This document shows positions 52,380-62,832 of a stretch of DNA of 64,000 bases, in pieces. Source of the DNA: Candidatus Latescibacterota bacterium (GTDB lineage: Bacteria; Latescibacterota; UBA2968); the NCBI GenBank assembly GCA_022823725.1, contig JAJEHL010000035.1, positions 56,295-120,294 of the forward strand. Reading direction: 5' to 3'. The notes beneath the pieces are model-generated. The model was not told the DNA's origin and did no database searches. It was given only the letters and a program-made list of their open reading frames with translations. Both the position numbers and the translations under genes were made by a program. How positions within the stretch are numbered: the first letter of the stretch is position 1; every line of letters begins with the position of its first letter.

Positions 52380-52521
52380 GGGCGAGGCATGCCTCGCCCC
52401 TACGCCTCTGTGGTTCTTTGCCCTTAGCCTTTTGCTTTTATCTGCATCTATCTGCGTCCATCCCTGCTTACACCCGCAGAGCCTGCCCCGTAGTGTTTTT
52501 ATACGGGGGACATGCCTGCGG
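52380..52521. repeat. Palindromic intergenic repeat element
   Basis: The 187-bp gap 52343-52529 carries no gene. GGGCGAGGCATGCCTCGCCC (52380-52399) is a perfect 20-bp palindrome. CCGCAG (52474-52479) pairs with CTGCGG (52516-52521), and inside these CCCCGTA (52486-52492) pairs with TACGGGG (52502-52508), forming a long interrupted hairpin. Between them lies simple-looking sequence with TCTGCATCTATCTGCGTCC. Such mosaics are typical of dispersed palindromic elements in large environmental genomes. It also sits where the ABC exporter transcript ends. Confidence 0.7.
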
Positions 52522-52529
52522 ATTATCTT

Positions 52530-54281
52530 TCACCGCTGATCCCACAATTGCCGCATCTCCGCACTCGATTTGAGCAACTCGTCCAGCGTGCCCACGCCCT
52601 CGATACGACCATTTTTTAGAACGACAATTTGATCGGCGCGGCGAAGCGCGGGACGGCGGTGAGAAACCACGAGACAGGTAGCCCGGCGGTGTTCAAAAAC
52701 GCGCTGCCAGAGAATGCGCTCAGTTTCCACATCCAGCGCAGAAGACAGATCGTCGAAAACCAAAAATTCGGGATCGCGAATAAACATGCGGGCGGCAGCA
52801 GTGCGCTGAATTTGCCCCCCGGAAAGTTTGACACCGCGCGGTCCCACAATCGTATCCAGGCCGTTTTCAAGGGTGGAAATATCGGTCTCCATGACGCCAT
52901 TGTAAAGCGCGTGTTCGAGTGCTCGTGGATCATCGGGCAATCCCAAAAGAATATTATCGCGCAGAGACTCGCTGAAAAGACGCGGGATTTGCGGCGTATA
53001 AGCACAGCGTGGAGGCACAAAAAAAGTTTTGGGATCCGCAACCTTCTCACCATTCCAGTAAATATCTCCGCTCGCAACCGGAAGAACACCGAGAAGTGCG
53101 CGGATGAGCGTGGTTTTTCCCGCTCCGATTTGCCCCGTAATAACCGTAAACGACCCAGCGGGAATGACGAGATCAATATCGTGAATCCCATTTGTGGATT
53201 TGGGATAAATATAAGTCATATTGCGAATGGTGAGTGCGTTGAGCCTGTCCGATTCCACACGGGCAGGCAAACGCAATTCATCGGGTTCTCTATCGAGATA
53301 AACATCCGTGTGTTGAGAAATGCGTTCGCGGGGAATATCTTCAATCGTATAAGCCATCCGAAAATAAGAAACTTCGGCACGCTTGTGATTGGTCAAAATC
53401 GTACCGAGTAGAGAACCGCTTCGGGCAACCTGACCGACATAAGTGGCAAAAAGAGCCATATCGCCAACCGTGAACGTGCCCGACTTCATCTTTTCCGCCA
53501 CGAGGATCAAAATAACACCCGTGGCAATATGCCCCAGATTGAAATTGATAGAACCGAGAATTTGAGTAAAAAGATTGTCGATAAGAGTAGATACGCGGCG
53601 CGCATCATTGAGTTGCCGAAAGCGATCGATCACCTGGGCTTGCGTAGTGGCAACTTTTACAGCGAGAATAGACTGAAACATCTCGTTGATAAAATTGGTA
53701 GATCGCTCTGTTGCAACGCGTTGCGCGGTGCGGTATTTGTGAATATAATTGCGGGCAAAATCGACAACAATAACCACGCCTATCGCAGGTACAATCGTGA
53801 TAAAAGTGATATAGGGATCAATGCTCGACATATAAAAAATAGCGAGTGCCGCAAATACGAGATTGCCCCACATGTGGATATATCGATTGAGGTATTGAAT
53901 AATGCCCAATACATCGTCGCGGAATCGGTTGGTTACCTCGCCAGAGACCGTGGAAATCTGTCCAGGATCTCGAACCTCGAGAATAGCAGTCATAAGATTT
54001 TTCCGCAAAAGCGTTTCAATAGCATACCACCAGCGCGGCCAGGCAAAAGCCGAACCGAGAAGAGCGATGCGATCACCAATTTCAACGGCGACAAAAAGCG
54101 CGACCAGCGACCAGGCGGTGAACCCCGCCTCAGCCTGACCCGTGAGCGCGTCAAAAAAGCCCTTCATGATAACGCCAGCGAGAAAGGGCGCGATATCGTC
54201 AATACCGCGAAAAAATATCGTGAACAAAAAAAGTCCAGGACGGAACTTGAGCAGGCGCCATGTCGTTTGCCCCATCGTCAT
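52530..54281 (-). CDS. ABC exporter half-transporter, degenerate Walker B
   Basis: The 583-residue product has six membrane helices (to about 320) and one nucleotide-binding domain. Walker A is [11 protein letters not shown], the signature is [13 protein letters not shown], Walker B is [13 protein letters not shown] and the H-loop is VVSHRRPAL. After the Walker B aspartate the catalytic Glu is replaced by Asp (FDD). That is the hallmark of one subunit of a heterodimeric exporter, whose degenerate site pairs this Walker A/B with the partner's signature. The start overlaps the partner gene's stop (ATGA). Cargo unknown; lipids or peptides are typical. Confidence 0.9.
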   Translation of the reverse strand: MTMGQTTWRLLKFRPGLFLFTIFFRGIDDIAPFLAGVIMKGFFDALTGQAEAGFTAWSLVALFVAVEIGDRIALLGSAFAWPRWWYAIETLLRKNLMTAILEVRDPGQISTVSGEVTNRFRDDVLGIIQYLNRYIHMWGNLVFAALAIFYMSSIDPYITFITIVPAIGVVIVVDFARNYIHKYRTAQRVATERSTNFINEMFQSILAVKVATTQAQVIDRFRQLNDARRVSTLIDNLFTQILGSINFNLGHIATGVILILVAEKMKSGTFTVGDMALFATYVGQVARSGSLLGTILTNHKRAEVSYFRMAYTIEDIPRERISQHTDVYLDREPDELRLPARVESDRLNALTIRNMTYIYPKSTNGIHDIDLVIPAGSFTVITGQIGAGKTTLIRALLGVLPVASGDIYWNGEKVADPKTFFVPPRCAYTPQIPRLFSESLRDNILLGLPDDPRALEHALYNGVMETDISTLENGLDTIVGPRGVKLSGGQIQRTAAARMFIRDPEFLVFDDLSSALDVETERILWQRVFEHRRATCLVVSHRRPALRRADQIVVLKNGRIEGVGTLDELLKSSAEMRQLWDQR

Positions 54282-56104
54282 ACGATAAGTTCCTCCAACC
54301 CGGTATTGAGCAGGCGTGAAAATTGCGAATTTGGATCTGCGACGAGTTCGGTGCGAAGGCCAAATTCCCCCACCTGTCCGTCGTCGAGAATGAGAATATT
54401 ATCCACGCGCTCTACGGTCTCGAGGCGATGTGCAATAATAATGCCCGTGCGATCTTGCAACAGTCGTTCGACTGCAACGTTGATATTCTGCTCGGTTGCG
54501 GGATCGAGCCGCGATGAGGGTTCGTCCAAAATGACCAGGCCGGGATCTTTGAGGAAAACGCGGGCAAAGGCGAGCAACTGGGCCTCGCCAGCAGAGAGAC
54601 TCCCTGAGACGAGTTCGGTCTCCAAACCATCGGACAGGGCGGCATACCACGCACCAAGACCGAGATCCTCCAGTATGGCAATGATCTTTTTCTCCGAAAC
54701 ATCGGGACGAAAAAGGGTGAGATTATCGCGTACACTGGCATTGAAAAGTTGCACATCCTGCGTAACGAGACCGACGTGCTGCCGCAAATCGTCGAGCAAA
54801 ATATCCCGGATATTTTGATCCCCAATGCGAATTTGTCCGCGCTGGATATCGTAAAAGCGGAAAAGCAAGCGGGTAATCGTCGTCTTGCCACTGCCCGTGC
54901 GCCCCAACAGGCCGAGGGTTTTGCCCGGATCGAGAGCAAAGGAAATATTCTGCAAAACCGGATCGCCGGGGTTATATGCAAAATGGACATTGTCAAACGC
55001 AATGCCCAAAGGTACTGATTCACCGGACAGATGACCCGTAGCTAACTTCTCCCTGCCATCCGGAATACTGCTCTGGATGCGGTGGAGTTCTTCTATGCGT
55101 TTAAGCCCGGCAGTAGCGCGTTGCAAATCGTTGATTTGCTGGCTAATTTGAAAAAGCGGTTCGCGCAACATCGACGTATAGTGAAAAACGAGAAAAACCG
55201 CGCCAATTGTAAACGTACCCTCCCGATAAAGCCAGATACCCATGCCCATTGCGAGCGCGTAACCGAGCGCGAACATAATGCCGGTAATCGCACGCAATCC
55301 CTCGCTCATAATTTCGGATATCTTCACGCGGTCAAAAACGCCGTTATTGACCCCGTAAAACCGATTCACAGTGTAGTCACCTGCACCATTCGTACGGATG
55401 TCTTCAAGACCGAGTAATCGCTCTTCAATAAAGCCGTACAAACGCGCATAACTTTCGCGTTCCGCCGTGTAAATGGGCACGGCAATATTGCGCGTGAGAT
55501 TAAAAACAACAAAGGCGAGAATCGAAAAAGCGGTCAGCGCTGCGCCCACGCGCCAATCTTCGCGAAAGACGAGAATGAGGACGCCCAAAAGAAAAAATGA
55601 GCTTCCAATAACATGGATGACAAATTGCGAAAAAAAATTGGAAAGCGCCGTCGTATCGCCGTCAACGCGCTCGATCATCTCGCCCGGAGTATGCTCGTGG
55701 TGAAAGCCCATATCGAGGTTGAGACAGTGGTGCGCGAGCGTATTCCGCATCTGATTCGTCGCGCGCCAGCCCACATCTTGCCCCAAATAAGAACTCACAA
55801 TTTGCACGCCCTGGCGAATAATGCCAATAGCGAGAAACGCGATGCCCGCCCATATCAGATTTTCCACGGCACCATCTGCCTGCGCCGTATCGATGAAATA
55901 TCGGATAATTTGGGGATTGAGCAGATTGAGACCAATGCCGGTAAACATGAAAACGCCAAGAAAAACAACGCGCTTCCAATGAGGGCGAAGATAGTGTGTC
56001 AGGAGGGTGGCATAATGCCTGAGAGGGACGCGTTCCAAAAGGATTCCCGAAGTGGGTGAAAAAAATGGGCATCCAAATCGCTCAAAGTTCTTGAAAATTA
56101 CCAT
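54278..56104 (-). CDS. ABC exporter half-transporter, degenerate signature motif
   Basis: The 608-residue product has a six-helix exporter domain ([20 protein letters not shown] is the coupling region) and a nucleotide-binding domain. Walker A is [11 protein letters not shown], the signature reads [14 protein letters not shown] instead of LSGGQ, Walker B is [12 protein letters not shown] with intact Glu, and the H-loop is IIAHRLE. It complements the partner exactly: its intact Glu pairs with the partner's LSGGQ, while its altered signature faces the partner's Asp. The first 22 residues (to about SGIL) do not look conserved, so a later start is possible. Confidence 0.88.
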   Translation of the reverse strand: MVIFKNFERFGCPFFSPTSGILLERVPLRHYATLLTHYLRPHWKRVVFLGVFMFTGIGLNLLNPQIIRYFIDTAQADGAVENLIWAGIAFLAIGIIRQGVQIVSSYLGQDVGWRATNQMRNTLAHHCLNLDMGFHHEHTPGEMIERVDGDTTALSNFFSQFVIHVIGSSFFLLGVLILVFREDWRVGAALTAFSILAFVVFNLTRNIAVPIYTAERESYARLYGFIEERLLGLEDIRTNGAGDYTVNRFYGVNNGVFDRVKISEIMSEGLRAITGIMFALGYALAMGMGIWLYREGTFTIGAVFLVFHYTSMLREPLFQISQQINDLQRATAGLKRIEELHRIQSSIPDGREKLATGHLSGESVPLGIAFDNVHFAYNPGDPVLQNISFALDPGKTLGLLGRTGSGKTTITRLLFRFYDIQRGQIRIGDQNIRDILLDDLRQHVGLVTQDVQLFNASVRDNLTLFRPDVSEKKIIAILEDLGLGAWYAALSDGLETELVSGSLSAGEAQLLAFARVFLKDPGLVILDEPSSRLDPATEQNINVAVERLLQDRTGIIIAHRLETVERVDNILILDDGQVGEFGLRTELVADPNSQFSRLLNTGLEELIV

Positions 56105-56170
56105 GTCGCATGTTAATTTCCAAATGAAATTTAATCACCAACTCTGTAATCCAACTTATCTTTTCGTGAA

Positions 56171-57457
56171 ATGCCTCCTAAACTTATCCCCATTCTAAAA
56201 AACACGGGCCTCGGCATCCATTGGGAAAAATCCGTCGTAACCTTCCCCGGCAACCTGTCCTTTCTTCAGCCCGAAGCCATCCGCGAAAACGGCGACTGGG
56301 CAAATCTTCCTCCCAACGCCATAGAGTTTGCAATCCGCGCCGCCGAACAAATCGCCACAGACCCCGACCTCGAACTCATGGCCTGGCATGCCCATCGCCT
56401 GCTCTTCATCGACAAAAGCACCCAGAACTCGGCAACCCGCGACTGGCCCCTCCTCACCCCCATACTCGGCAATTACGGCGGTGCCTTTTATCTCCTCATC
56501 GCACTCTCGGGCATACCGCAACTCCGCACCTACCACCAATCGCGCAACATCCCCGAACACATCACCCGATTGACCTGCCGCGATACGTACGTCTGGGCGC
56601 AGCAATACCACGACATCGGCGTTTTCAAAAACGATCGTTTCTTCCACCCGGGCAACCCCGGCGCCTGGGGGCTATGCACACGCATCTTGCCCTGGCTGCT
56701 CAGCTATCTCAACGGCGACCTCTACCGCATAGGACGCTTGCAATACAAAATTGGACCCTTCCGCCAGAAAATGCGTGCGTACCGCCATCGCACCTCAGCA
56801 CATCTGTGTCTCCTGTGCGAATCCGGATTGGAATTTCGCACCGACGGCAACTTCAACGGTGCGGGCGGACAGGAAGACCCACAGGCATGGACATCCAAAC
56901 TCACCGAAACCGCGACCCATATCATCGGCCATTCCATACACCCAGATGGCCACGCACAACGCCAGCCGGTCAGCCTCCCGCGCTCTCACTGGGATTGCGT
57001 CCTCACCGAAGGCGATCCCATCCTCGAAATTCACATCCCCGAAGACGGCCCCATGGAATTTGAAAATTGCGGCAACTCCCTCCGAGAGGTCGCCGAATTC
57101 TTCCCAAAACACTTCCCCGACCGCCCCTTCAAAGCGATCTGCTGCACATCCTGGTTGCTCGACCCCACATACCAGCACTTGCTCGCCAAAAATTCCAACA
57201 TCGCTCGCTTCCAGCGCGAATGTTATCTCTTTCCACTCAACTCGCGCAGCAAATACAGCAGCCTCGATCGCATCTTCGGTCCATACTCCCACGACCTCTC
57301 CACAGCCCCGCGCGATAGCAGCATGAGAGCCGCAGTACTCGATCACATCGACAACGGCGGCTGCCTCATCAGCGGCGGATGCCTCCTCTGGACAGACCAC
57401 CTCGACAAATGGGGCACCCAATTTTATCTCCAGCATTCTTCCACTCCCCAAAGTTGA
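56171..57457 (+). CDS. GNAT-like acyltransferase (NAT N-terminal plus GNAT-like C-terminal domain)
   Basis: The 428-residue product is hydrophilic. Its second half has ILEIHIPEDGPMEFENCGNS, EFFPKHFPDRPFKAICCTSW, LLDPTYQHLLAKNSNIARFQ and STAPRDSSMRAAVLDHIDNG. This is the pattern of the acyltransferase family with NAT-N and GNAT-like C-terminal domains (formerly DUF5596). The first half (PPNAIEFAIRAAEQIATDPD) is the matching N-terminal domain. Its substrate is unknown. It has no ribosome-binding site, and a TATCTT lies 8 bases before the ATG, so the mRNA may be leaderless. It faces away from the ABC exporter genes. Confidence 0.75.
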   Translation: MPPKLIPILKNTGLGIHWEKSVVTFPGNLSFLQPEAIRENGDWANLPPNAIEFAIRAAEQIATDPDLELMAWHAHRLLFIDKSTQNSATRDWPLLTPILGNYGGAFYLLIALSGIPQLRTYHQSRNIPEHITRLTCRDTYVWAQQYHDIGVFKNDRFFHPGNPGAWGLCTRILPWLLSYLNGDLYRIGRLQYKIGPFRQKMRAYRHRTSAHLCLLCESGLEFRTDGNFNGAGGQEDPQAWTSKLTETATHIIGHSIHPDGHAQRQPVSLPRSHWDCVLTEGDPILEIHIPEDGPMEFENCGNSLREVAEFFPKHFPDRPFKAICCTSWLLDPTYQHLLAKNSNIARFQRECYLFPLNSRSKYSSLDRIFGPYSHDLSTAPRDSSMRAAVLDHIDNGGCLISGGCLLWTDHLDKWGTQFYLQHSSTPQS

Positions 57458-57488
57458 CATCTTCCCTAACGCATATTACCTTTCGCCC

Positions 57489-58463
57489 ATGTCCAACATC
57501 CCCGACATCACCGTCCAGAACCTCGGAAAAACTTACGAAGTGCCCCAGCGAGAACCCGGATTGGGCGCAGCGATCAAAAGCCTTGTCTCGCGCACCACAC
57601 GCGACGTCGAAGCCGTCAAAAACATCTCCTTTAGCGTTGCTCCAGGCGAAATCGTCGGATTCCTGGGGCCCAATGGCGCTGGCAAAACCACCACCCTCAA
57701 AATGCTCTCGGGCCTGCTCCACCCCACAGCCGGCGAAATTTCAGTCATTGGACACACCCCTTATGCGCGCCACAAAAATTTCCTCAACCGCATCACCCTG
57801 GTCATGGGCCAGCGCAATCAGCTCATGTGGGACATTCCCGTAGCCGACTCTTTTGAACGCAACCGCGCGATCTACCGCATTTCTCACGGCGAATACAACA
57901 AAACCCTCGACGAACTCAGCACCTTACTCGACCTGAGTGATTTGCTTTCCAAACCCGTGCGCAATCTCTCATTGGGAGAACGCATGAAATGCGAAATCGC
58001 CGCAGCCTTGCTCCACCGTCCACAGGTCCTCTTCCTCGACGAACCCACCATTGGCCTCGACGTCACCATGCAGCGCCGCATCCGCGCCTTCCTGGGCGAA
58101 TACAACCGCCGCCACAGCGCGACCGTATTGCTCACCTCGCATTACATGGCCGATGTCGAGGCTCTGTGCAAGCGCGTCATCATCATTCACCACGGCGAAT
58201 TGCTCTTCGACGGCGATTTGAGCGCGCTCATCGAACGCTTTTCACCTCACAAAACCATCGTCGTCGATCTCGAAACCGAACGCGCCGACCTCTCTTCCTA
58301 CGGCGAAGTCATCACCGCTGAAGGCAACAGCGTAACCCTGCGCGTACCCAAAACAAAAACCGCCGATGTCACCGGAAAATTGCTCGCCAATCTACCCGTC
58401 ATTGACCTCACAGTTGAAGACCCTCCCATAGAAGAAGTCATCGAACAGGTATTTTCAAATTGA
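57489..58463 (+). CDS. ABC transporter ATP-binding protein (COG4586 type)
   Basis: The 324-residue product has Walker A FLGPNGAGKTTTLKML (about 59-74), the Q-loop in LVMGQRNQLMWDIP, signature LSLGERMKCEIAAALL, Walker B VLFLDEPTIGLDVTM and H-loop VLLTSHYMADVEALC. A C-terminal regulatory extension of about 80 residues follows, as in DUF990-type exporters. Upstream, TTGACA (57454-57459) and a weaker TACCTT (57477-57482) are 17 bases apart, ending 6 bases before the ATG with no Shine-Dalgarno, so translation may be leaderless. Two permease genes follow. Confidence 0.9.
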   Translation: MSNIPDITVQNLGKTYEVPQREPGLGAAIKSLVSRTTRDVEAVKNISFSVAPGEIVGFLGPNGAGKTTTLKMLSGLLHPTAGEISVIGHTPYARHKNFLNRITLVMGQRNQLMWDIPVADSFERNRAIYRISHGEYNKTLDELSTLLDLSDLLSKPVRNLSLGERMKCEIAAALLHRPQVLFLDEPTIGLDVTMQRRIRAFLGEYNRRHSATVLLTSHYMADVEALCKRVIIIHHGELLFDGDLSALIERFSPHKTIVVDLETERADLSSYGEVITAEGNSVTLRVPKTKTADVTGKLLANLPVIDLTVEDPPIEEVIEQVFSN

Positions 58464-59263
58464 AACATTATACCGCCACCTACTGGGCCTTTTTCAAGAC
58501 CTCATTGCTCGAACAATTCCAATATCGCGCAGCCATGGCGATATGGATGATCAGTCGCATACTCGAACCCATCATCTACCTCACCGTATGGACGACAGTC
58601 GCCCAGGCGCGTGGAGGCAGCGTGGGATCCTATTCACCTGCTGACTTTGCCGCTTATTACATCGTACTCATGCTCGTCAACCAATTCACCTTCTCCTGGG
58701 TCATGCACATATACGATTTTCGCATTCGCCAGGGCGAACTCTCCAACTTCTTGCTCAAACCCATCCACCCTATCCACGCCGACATTGCCGAAAATATCGC
58801 GTACAAAGTTCTGACCGCCATCATCATTTTTCCCACAGCACTATTGCTCTTCTTTCTCTTTGACCCCAATCTCGCCTTCCACATCCAGACATTCGCCGTC
58901 TTTTTGCTCGCATTGGGCATCGCGTTCCTCATGCGATTCTTCATCGAATGGACCCTCGCCCTCGTCGCCTTTTGGACCACGCGCAACGAAGCCATCAATC
59001 AGATGTACTTCACACTGGGCCTATTTCTCTCTGGACGCATCGCACCCATTGACCTGCTGCCGGGAGCCATCCAGACCCTCGCAGACGCGCTCCCCTTTCG
59101 CTGGGCGGTCGCATTTCCCGTCGAACTCATGCTCGGTCGTCTTTCACAAGAACAGATACTAAACGGATTCACCATGCAAGCCGTTTGGCTGCTCGCGGGT
59201 TTTCTGTTAATCCAACTCACCTGGCGGTTGGGGGTAAAAAAATACTCGGCAGTTGGATCATAG
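58460..59263 (+). CDS. ABC-2 type permease (COG4587 type)
   Basis: The 267-residue product has about six membrane helices; MAIWMISRILEPIIYLTVWT and FAAYYIVLMLVNQFTFSW lie early, and GELSNFLLKPIHPIHADIAE, the cytoplasmic loop after helix 2, is typical of the family. Translation starts at TTG overlapping the ATP-binding protein's stop (TTGA), which couples production. It probably forms a heterodimer with the next permease to export an unidentified cargo. Confidence 0.86.
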   Translation: MKHYTATYWAFFKTSLLEQFQYRAAMAIWMISRILEPIIYLTVWTTVAQARGGSVGSYSPADFAAYYIVLMLVNQFTFSWVMHIYDFRIRQGELSNFLLKPIHPIHADIAENIAYKVLTAIIIFPTALLLFFLFDPNLAFHIQTFAVFLLALGIAFLMRFFIEWTLALVAFWTTRNEAINQMYFTLGLFLSGRIAPIDLLPGAIQTLADALPFRWAVAFPVELMLGRLSQEQILNGFTMQAVWLLAGFLLIQLTWRLGVKKYSAVGS

Positions 59264-59274
59264 GGACTTCACCC

Positions 59275-60060
59275 ATGTACTACTTAAAACTAATATGGAC
59301 CTTCTTCCGCATTGGCATCCTCAACGAAATGGCCTATCGCGTGAACTTCTACGTCCAACTCCTGCAATCCATCCTCAGCCTGGGCACAGCCATCGCAGGT
59401 CTGGCAATCGTATTTTCACACACCGATACCCTCGGCGGATGGCAGGCCGTCGATATCCTCGCACTGCTCGGCGTATTTATGTTCGTAGGTGGCGTGATAG
59501 GCATGGTCATAAATCCCAGCATGAGCCAGCTCATGGACGATGTACTACGCGGCATATTTGACTATACCCTCACCAAACCGTGCGACGCGCAATTCCTCGC
59601 CAGCATCTCGCAAATCCGCGTATGGCGGCTCACCGATATTCTGCTCGGCGCGGGCGTGCTCATTGCCGCATTGATCTATCGGGGACTCGATATTGGTCCA
59701 CATGAAGCACTCGCCTTCGCCTTTGTCCTCTGTACCGGGGGCAGCATCATCTACAGCTTCTGGCTCATGCTCGCCACCCTCACCTTCTGGTTCTTGCGCA
59801 TCGAAAACATCCTCCACATCTTCCAGAGCATGTACGAAGCTGGCCGCTGGCCCATTGGCATCTACCCCCACTGGCTGCGCTATATCCTCACATTTCTCGT
59901 ACCCGTGGCATTTGCCATCACCGTACCCGCGGAAGCACTCTCGGGGCGCCTGACACCCGAAAGCATGATCACATCTGGCCTGCTGTGTGTCTTTCTCCTC
60001 GCCTTCTCGCGCTGGTTTTGGAAACGCGGCCTTAAAAATTACTCCGGCGCATCGGCATAA
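59275..60060 (+). CDS. ABC-2 type permease (COG3694 type)
   Basis: The 261-residue product has about six membrane helices and the opening YYLKLIWTFFRIGILNEMAY followed by RVNFYVQLLQSILSLG. RGIFDYTLTKPCDAQFLASI is the conserved cytoplasmic loop and matches the loop in the sister permease (LKP versus TKP). AGGGAC lies ahead of the ATG at 59275. The longer ORF from 59185 would run inside the previous gene and was rejected. The gene completes a three-gene exporter. Confidence 0.86.
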   Translation: MYYLKLIWTFFRIGILNEMAYRVNFYVQLLQSILSLGTAIAGLAIVFSHTDTLGGWQAVDILALLGVFMFVGGVIGMVINPSMSQLMDDVLRGIFDYTLTKPCDAQFLASISQIRVWRLTDILLGAGVLIAALIYRGLDIGPHEALAFAFVLCTGGSIIYSFWLMLATLTFWFLRIENILHIFQSMYEAGRWPIGIYPHWLRYILTFLVPVAFAITVPAEALSGRLTPESMITSGLLCVFLLAFSRWFWKRGLKNYSGASA

Positions 60061-60071
60061 TAGCCATCCGT

Positions 60072-60100
60072 TTGACTTTCCAGATTCTATCGGCTATTTT
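60072..60100 (+). promoter_or_regulatory. Promoter of the sugar-acid operon
   Basis: TTGACT (60072-60077) and TATTTT (60095-60100) are separated by 17 bases. Transcription near 60107 gives a 38-base leader, followed by AAGGAG (60132-60137) 7 bases before the ATG at 60145. It lies just after the ABC permease stop, so the sugar genes are transcribed separately. Confidence 0.65.
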
Positions 60101-60144
60101 ATCCCTGCTTTCAACACCAGACAATACACATAAGGAGTTTCACA

Positions 60145-61803
60145 ATGGCGTACCAACTTCCCGAACTCGCCGAACCCGAAGCACCTGAAAAGAACGAAGT
60201 CGTACTCATTGCCAACGGCGACCTGCGCTTATCTGCCAACCAGATGTGCTGGCCCGCACAAGAAGCAATGGAAAAAACCATCATAGCCGCAATCCAACGC
60301 GAAGGGTGGAAAGTCCGCCGCGGACACCCCTACAAACAGGACGAGGAACACGGCTTTATCGGATCGCAAAAAGAAGGCATGGCCGTCTTCAAAAATATCC
60401 ATCCCGACGCCCCCCTCATCGTAGCCGAAGCCGTCTGGCAATACAGCCACCACGTGCTCCACGGCCTGATCTCACACCGCGGTCCCATCCTCACCCTTGC
60501 CAACTGGTCTGGGCAGTGGCCCGGTCTCGTCGGCATGCTCAACCTCAACGGCTCCCTCACCAAAGCCGGGGTTGCATACAGCACCCTGTGGAGTCTGGAC
60601 TTTACCGACGACTTCTTCAAACGCGGCCTGCGCGAATGGCTCACCAGCGGCAGCGTCACCCACGACACCTTCCATGTACGCGACACCAACACCTTCTGCC
60701 TGCCCGAAGCCGAAATGCAACTCGGACAGGCACTGGCCGAACAACTCCAGCGCGAAAAAGCCATTATGGGCGTCTTTGACGAAGGCTGCATGGGCATGTT
60801 CAACGCCATCATCCCCGACCACTTGCTCAACCCCACAGGCGTCTTCAAAGAACGCCTCTCGCAATCTGCTCTCTGGGCAGAAATGCAAACCGTCACAGAT
60901 GCAGAAGCAAGTGCTATTCGCACCTGGCTCGAGCGCAAGGGCCTCACCTTTGTCACCGGCACAAACGCCACCGATGAACTCACCGACGACCAGATCGCAA
61001 TGCAATGCAAAATGTACATCGCCGCCGTACGCATTGCCGATGACTTTGGTTGCGCCACCATTGGCATTCAATATCAACAGGGCCTCAAAGACCTGTGCCC
61101 GGCATCTGATCTGGTCGAAGGCATTCTCAACAACGTAGATCGCCCCCCGGTCACAGCGCGCGCCAATGGTCAAATCCTCTACGAAGGCGAGGCACTCCCG
61201 CATTTCAACGAAGTCGATGAATGTGCGGGCCTCGACGGCCTGATCACCAACCGCATCTGGAAAGCCCTGGGACAGCCACCCGAAAACACCTTACACGACC
61301 TGCGCTGGGGCGAACACTACCGGGGAAATGGCATCGACGACTACGTATGGGTCTTCCTTATCTCTGGCGGCGCGCCGCCCGCACACTATATCGATGGCTA
61401 CAAAGGCACCTCTTCCGAACGCCAGCCCAACATGTATTTTCCCCTCGGCGGCGGCACCTGCAAAGGCGTGAGCAAACCCGGCGAAATCGTCTGGAGCCGC
61501 ATCTTCGTCCAAAATGACGAATTGCACATGGACATTGGTCGCGGTGGCGTCGTCGAACTCCCACAAACAGAAACCGACCACCGCTGGCGTGCCACCACCC
61601 CGCAGTGGCCCATTATGCACGCCGTCACCTACGGCATCTCCCGCGACCAGATGATGGCACGCCACAAAGCCAACCACATTCAGGTCGCTTATGCAGAATC
61701 AGCACAAGCCGCCAACAACGCGCTGGCCGTAAAAATTGCCATGATGCAAGCATTGGGCGTCAACGTTCATCTGTGTGGCACGAATAACGGATTGGAGGAT
61801 TAA
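60145..61803 (+). CDS. L-fucose/L-arabinose isomerase-like protein
   Basis: The 552-residue product resembles the fucose isomerase family in length and order: [20 protein letters not shown] at the start, [40 protein letters not shown] (metal-site glutamate region), [20 protein letters not shown] and [20 protein letters not shown] (C-terminal histidine region). It should interconvert an aldose and ketose using Mn2+, but the sugar is unknown, and many family members in such genomes are uncharacterised. It is the first gene of the operon and overlaps the ribosome-binding site of the next. Confidence 0.78.
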   Translation: MAYQLPELAEPEAPEKNEVVLIANGDLRLSANQMCWPAQEAMEKTIIAAIQREGWKVRRGHPYKQDEEHGFIGSQKEGMAVFKNIHPDAPLIVAEAVWQYSHHVLHGLISHRGPILTLANWSGQWPGLVGMLNLNGSLTKAGVAYSTLWSLDFTDDFFKRGLREWLTSGSVTHDTFHVRDTNTFCLPEAEMQLGQALAEQLQREKAIMGVFDEGCMGMFNAIIPDHLLNPTGVFKERLSQSALWAEMQTVTDAEASAIRTWLERKGLTFVTGTNATDELTDDQIAMQCKMYIAAVRIADDFGCATIGIQYQQGLKDLCPASDLVEGILNNVDRPPVTARANGQILYEGEALPHFNEVDECAGLDGLITNRIWKALGQPPENTLHDLRWGEHYRGNGIDDYVWVFLISGGAPPAHYIDGYKGTSSERQPNMYFPLGGGTCKGVSKPGEIVWSRIFVQNDELHMDIGRGGVVELPQTETDHRWRATTPQWPIMHAVTYGISRDQMMARHKANHIQVAYAESAQAANNALAVKIAMMQALGVNVHLCGTNNGLED

Positions 61804-61804
61804 C

Positions 61805-62815
61805 ATGGACCGCGTTCGCATTGGCGTTATCGGCGTGGGCAATATCGCTCGCAATTACCATTTGCCCCCTGTACACGCACTCCCAAATGCCGAACTCGTC
61901 GCCGTTGCAGACCTCGACGACTCGCTCAGATTAAGAGCGCAGAAACAGTTCGGCTTTCGCGATGCGTACACCGATTACCGCCGCATTTTAGACCGCGACG
62001 ACATTCACGCCATCATGCTCCTCACCCGCGTGAATACACACACCGAAATCATTCCCGCAGCCCTCGAAGCGAGCAAACACGTCTTCACCCAAAAGCCCTT
62101 TGCGCTGACAAATGAAGACGCCGAGTTTCTCGCCCAGACAGCCAACCGCACGGGCAACCGCCTCGTCTGCAGCTTCATGCATCGCTACTTTCCACATACC
62201 CAGGGCGCGCGTCAAATCCTGCAGGAGGGCAAAATCGGCCGCCTTGAAATGGTGCGCCATCGCAACTGCATTGGCAGCCACTACGACAACGCCGTCCGCC
62301 TGTGGGGTGGTGTCCTCGACATTGGTACACACGGCATAGACGTCATCCGGTATCTCACCGAACAAGACGTTGGCAAAGTGCAAGCCATGATGGATCCCTA
62401 TCTCACCAATGCCAACCTGCCGATAGACCCAACCATCAACCGCCCCAATGAAACCCTGGCCATCATGAACTTTGAAATGTCTGGCGGCACCCTCGTCACC
62501 TTTGAAATGCACTGGACCCAACGCGGTGGCGCAGGAGGCTATTACGCCGAACACTACGGCGATGAAGGCTCGATGTTCATCAAACACCCCATTGCACCCG
62601 CAACCCTCGTTTACACCCGGGGCCGCAAAGGCGACTGGATTCAACCCGACCTCGAACAACATCCCAAAGGCCACCTTCACCACAAAACCTTCATAGACGA
62701 CATCCTCAACAACACCAGTGAAAGTGCCACCCCCGAAGACGCCGTAGCCACCGTAAAAATTATCAACGCTGCTTACGAGGCAGCGCAAACCGGAAAAACA
62801 ATCACCGTAGGCTAA
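61805..62815 (+). CDS. Gfo/Idh/MocA family oxidoreductase
   Basis: The 336-residue product has the N-terminal NAD(P) motif RIGVIGVGNIARNYHLPPVH, the conserved KPFALTNEDA block (family EKPxxxxxxEA, here QKP) and, in the C-terminal domain, GGVLDIGTHGIDVIRYLT with the catalytic-region histidine. The change to QKP does not by itself abolish dehydrogenase activity. GGAGG precedes the ATG at 61805. It probably oxidises a sugar or inositol derivative made by the isomerase-like enzyme. Confidence 0.87.
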   Translation: MDRVRIGVIGVGNIARNYHLPPVHALPNAELVAVADLDDSLRLRAQKQFGFRDAYTDYRRILDRDDIHAIMLLTRVNTHTEIIPAALEASKHVFTQKPFALTNEDAEFLAQTANRTGNRLVCSFMHRYFPHTQGARQILQEGKIGRLEMVRHRNCIGSHYDNAVRLWGGVLDIGTHGIDVIRYLTEQDVGKVQAMMDPYLTNANLPIDPTINRPNETLAIMNFEMSGGTLVTFEMHWTQRGGAGGYYAEHYGDEGSMFIKHPIAPATLVYTRGRKGDWIQPDLEQHPKGHLHHKTFIDDILNNTSESATPEDAVATVKIINAAYEAAQTGKTITVG

Positions 62816-62832
62816 ATAAAGGACATTTTGCC

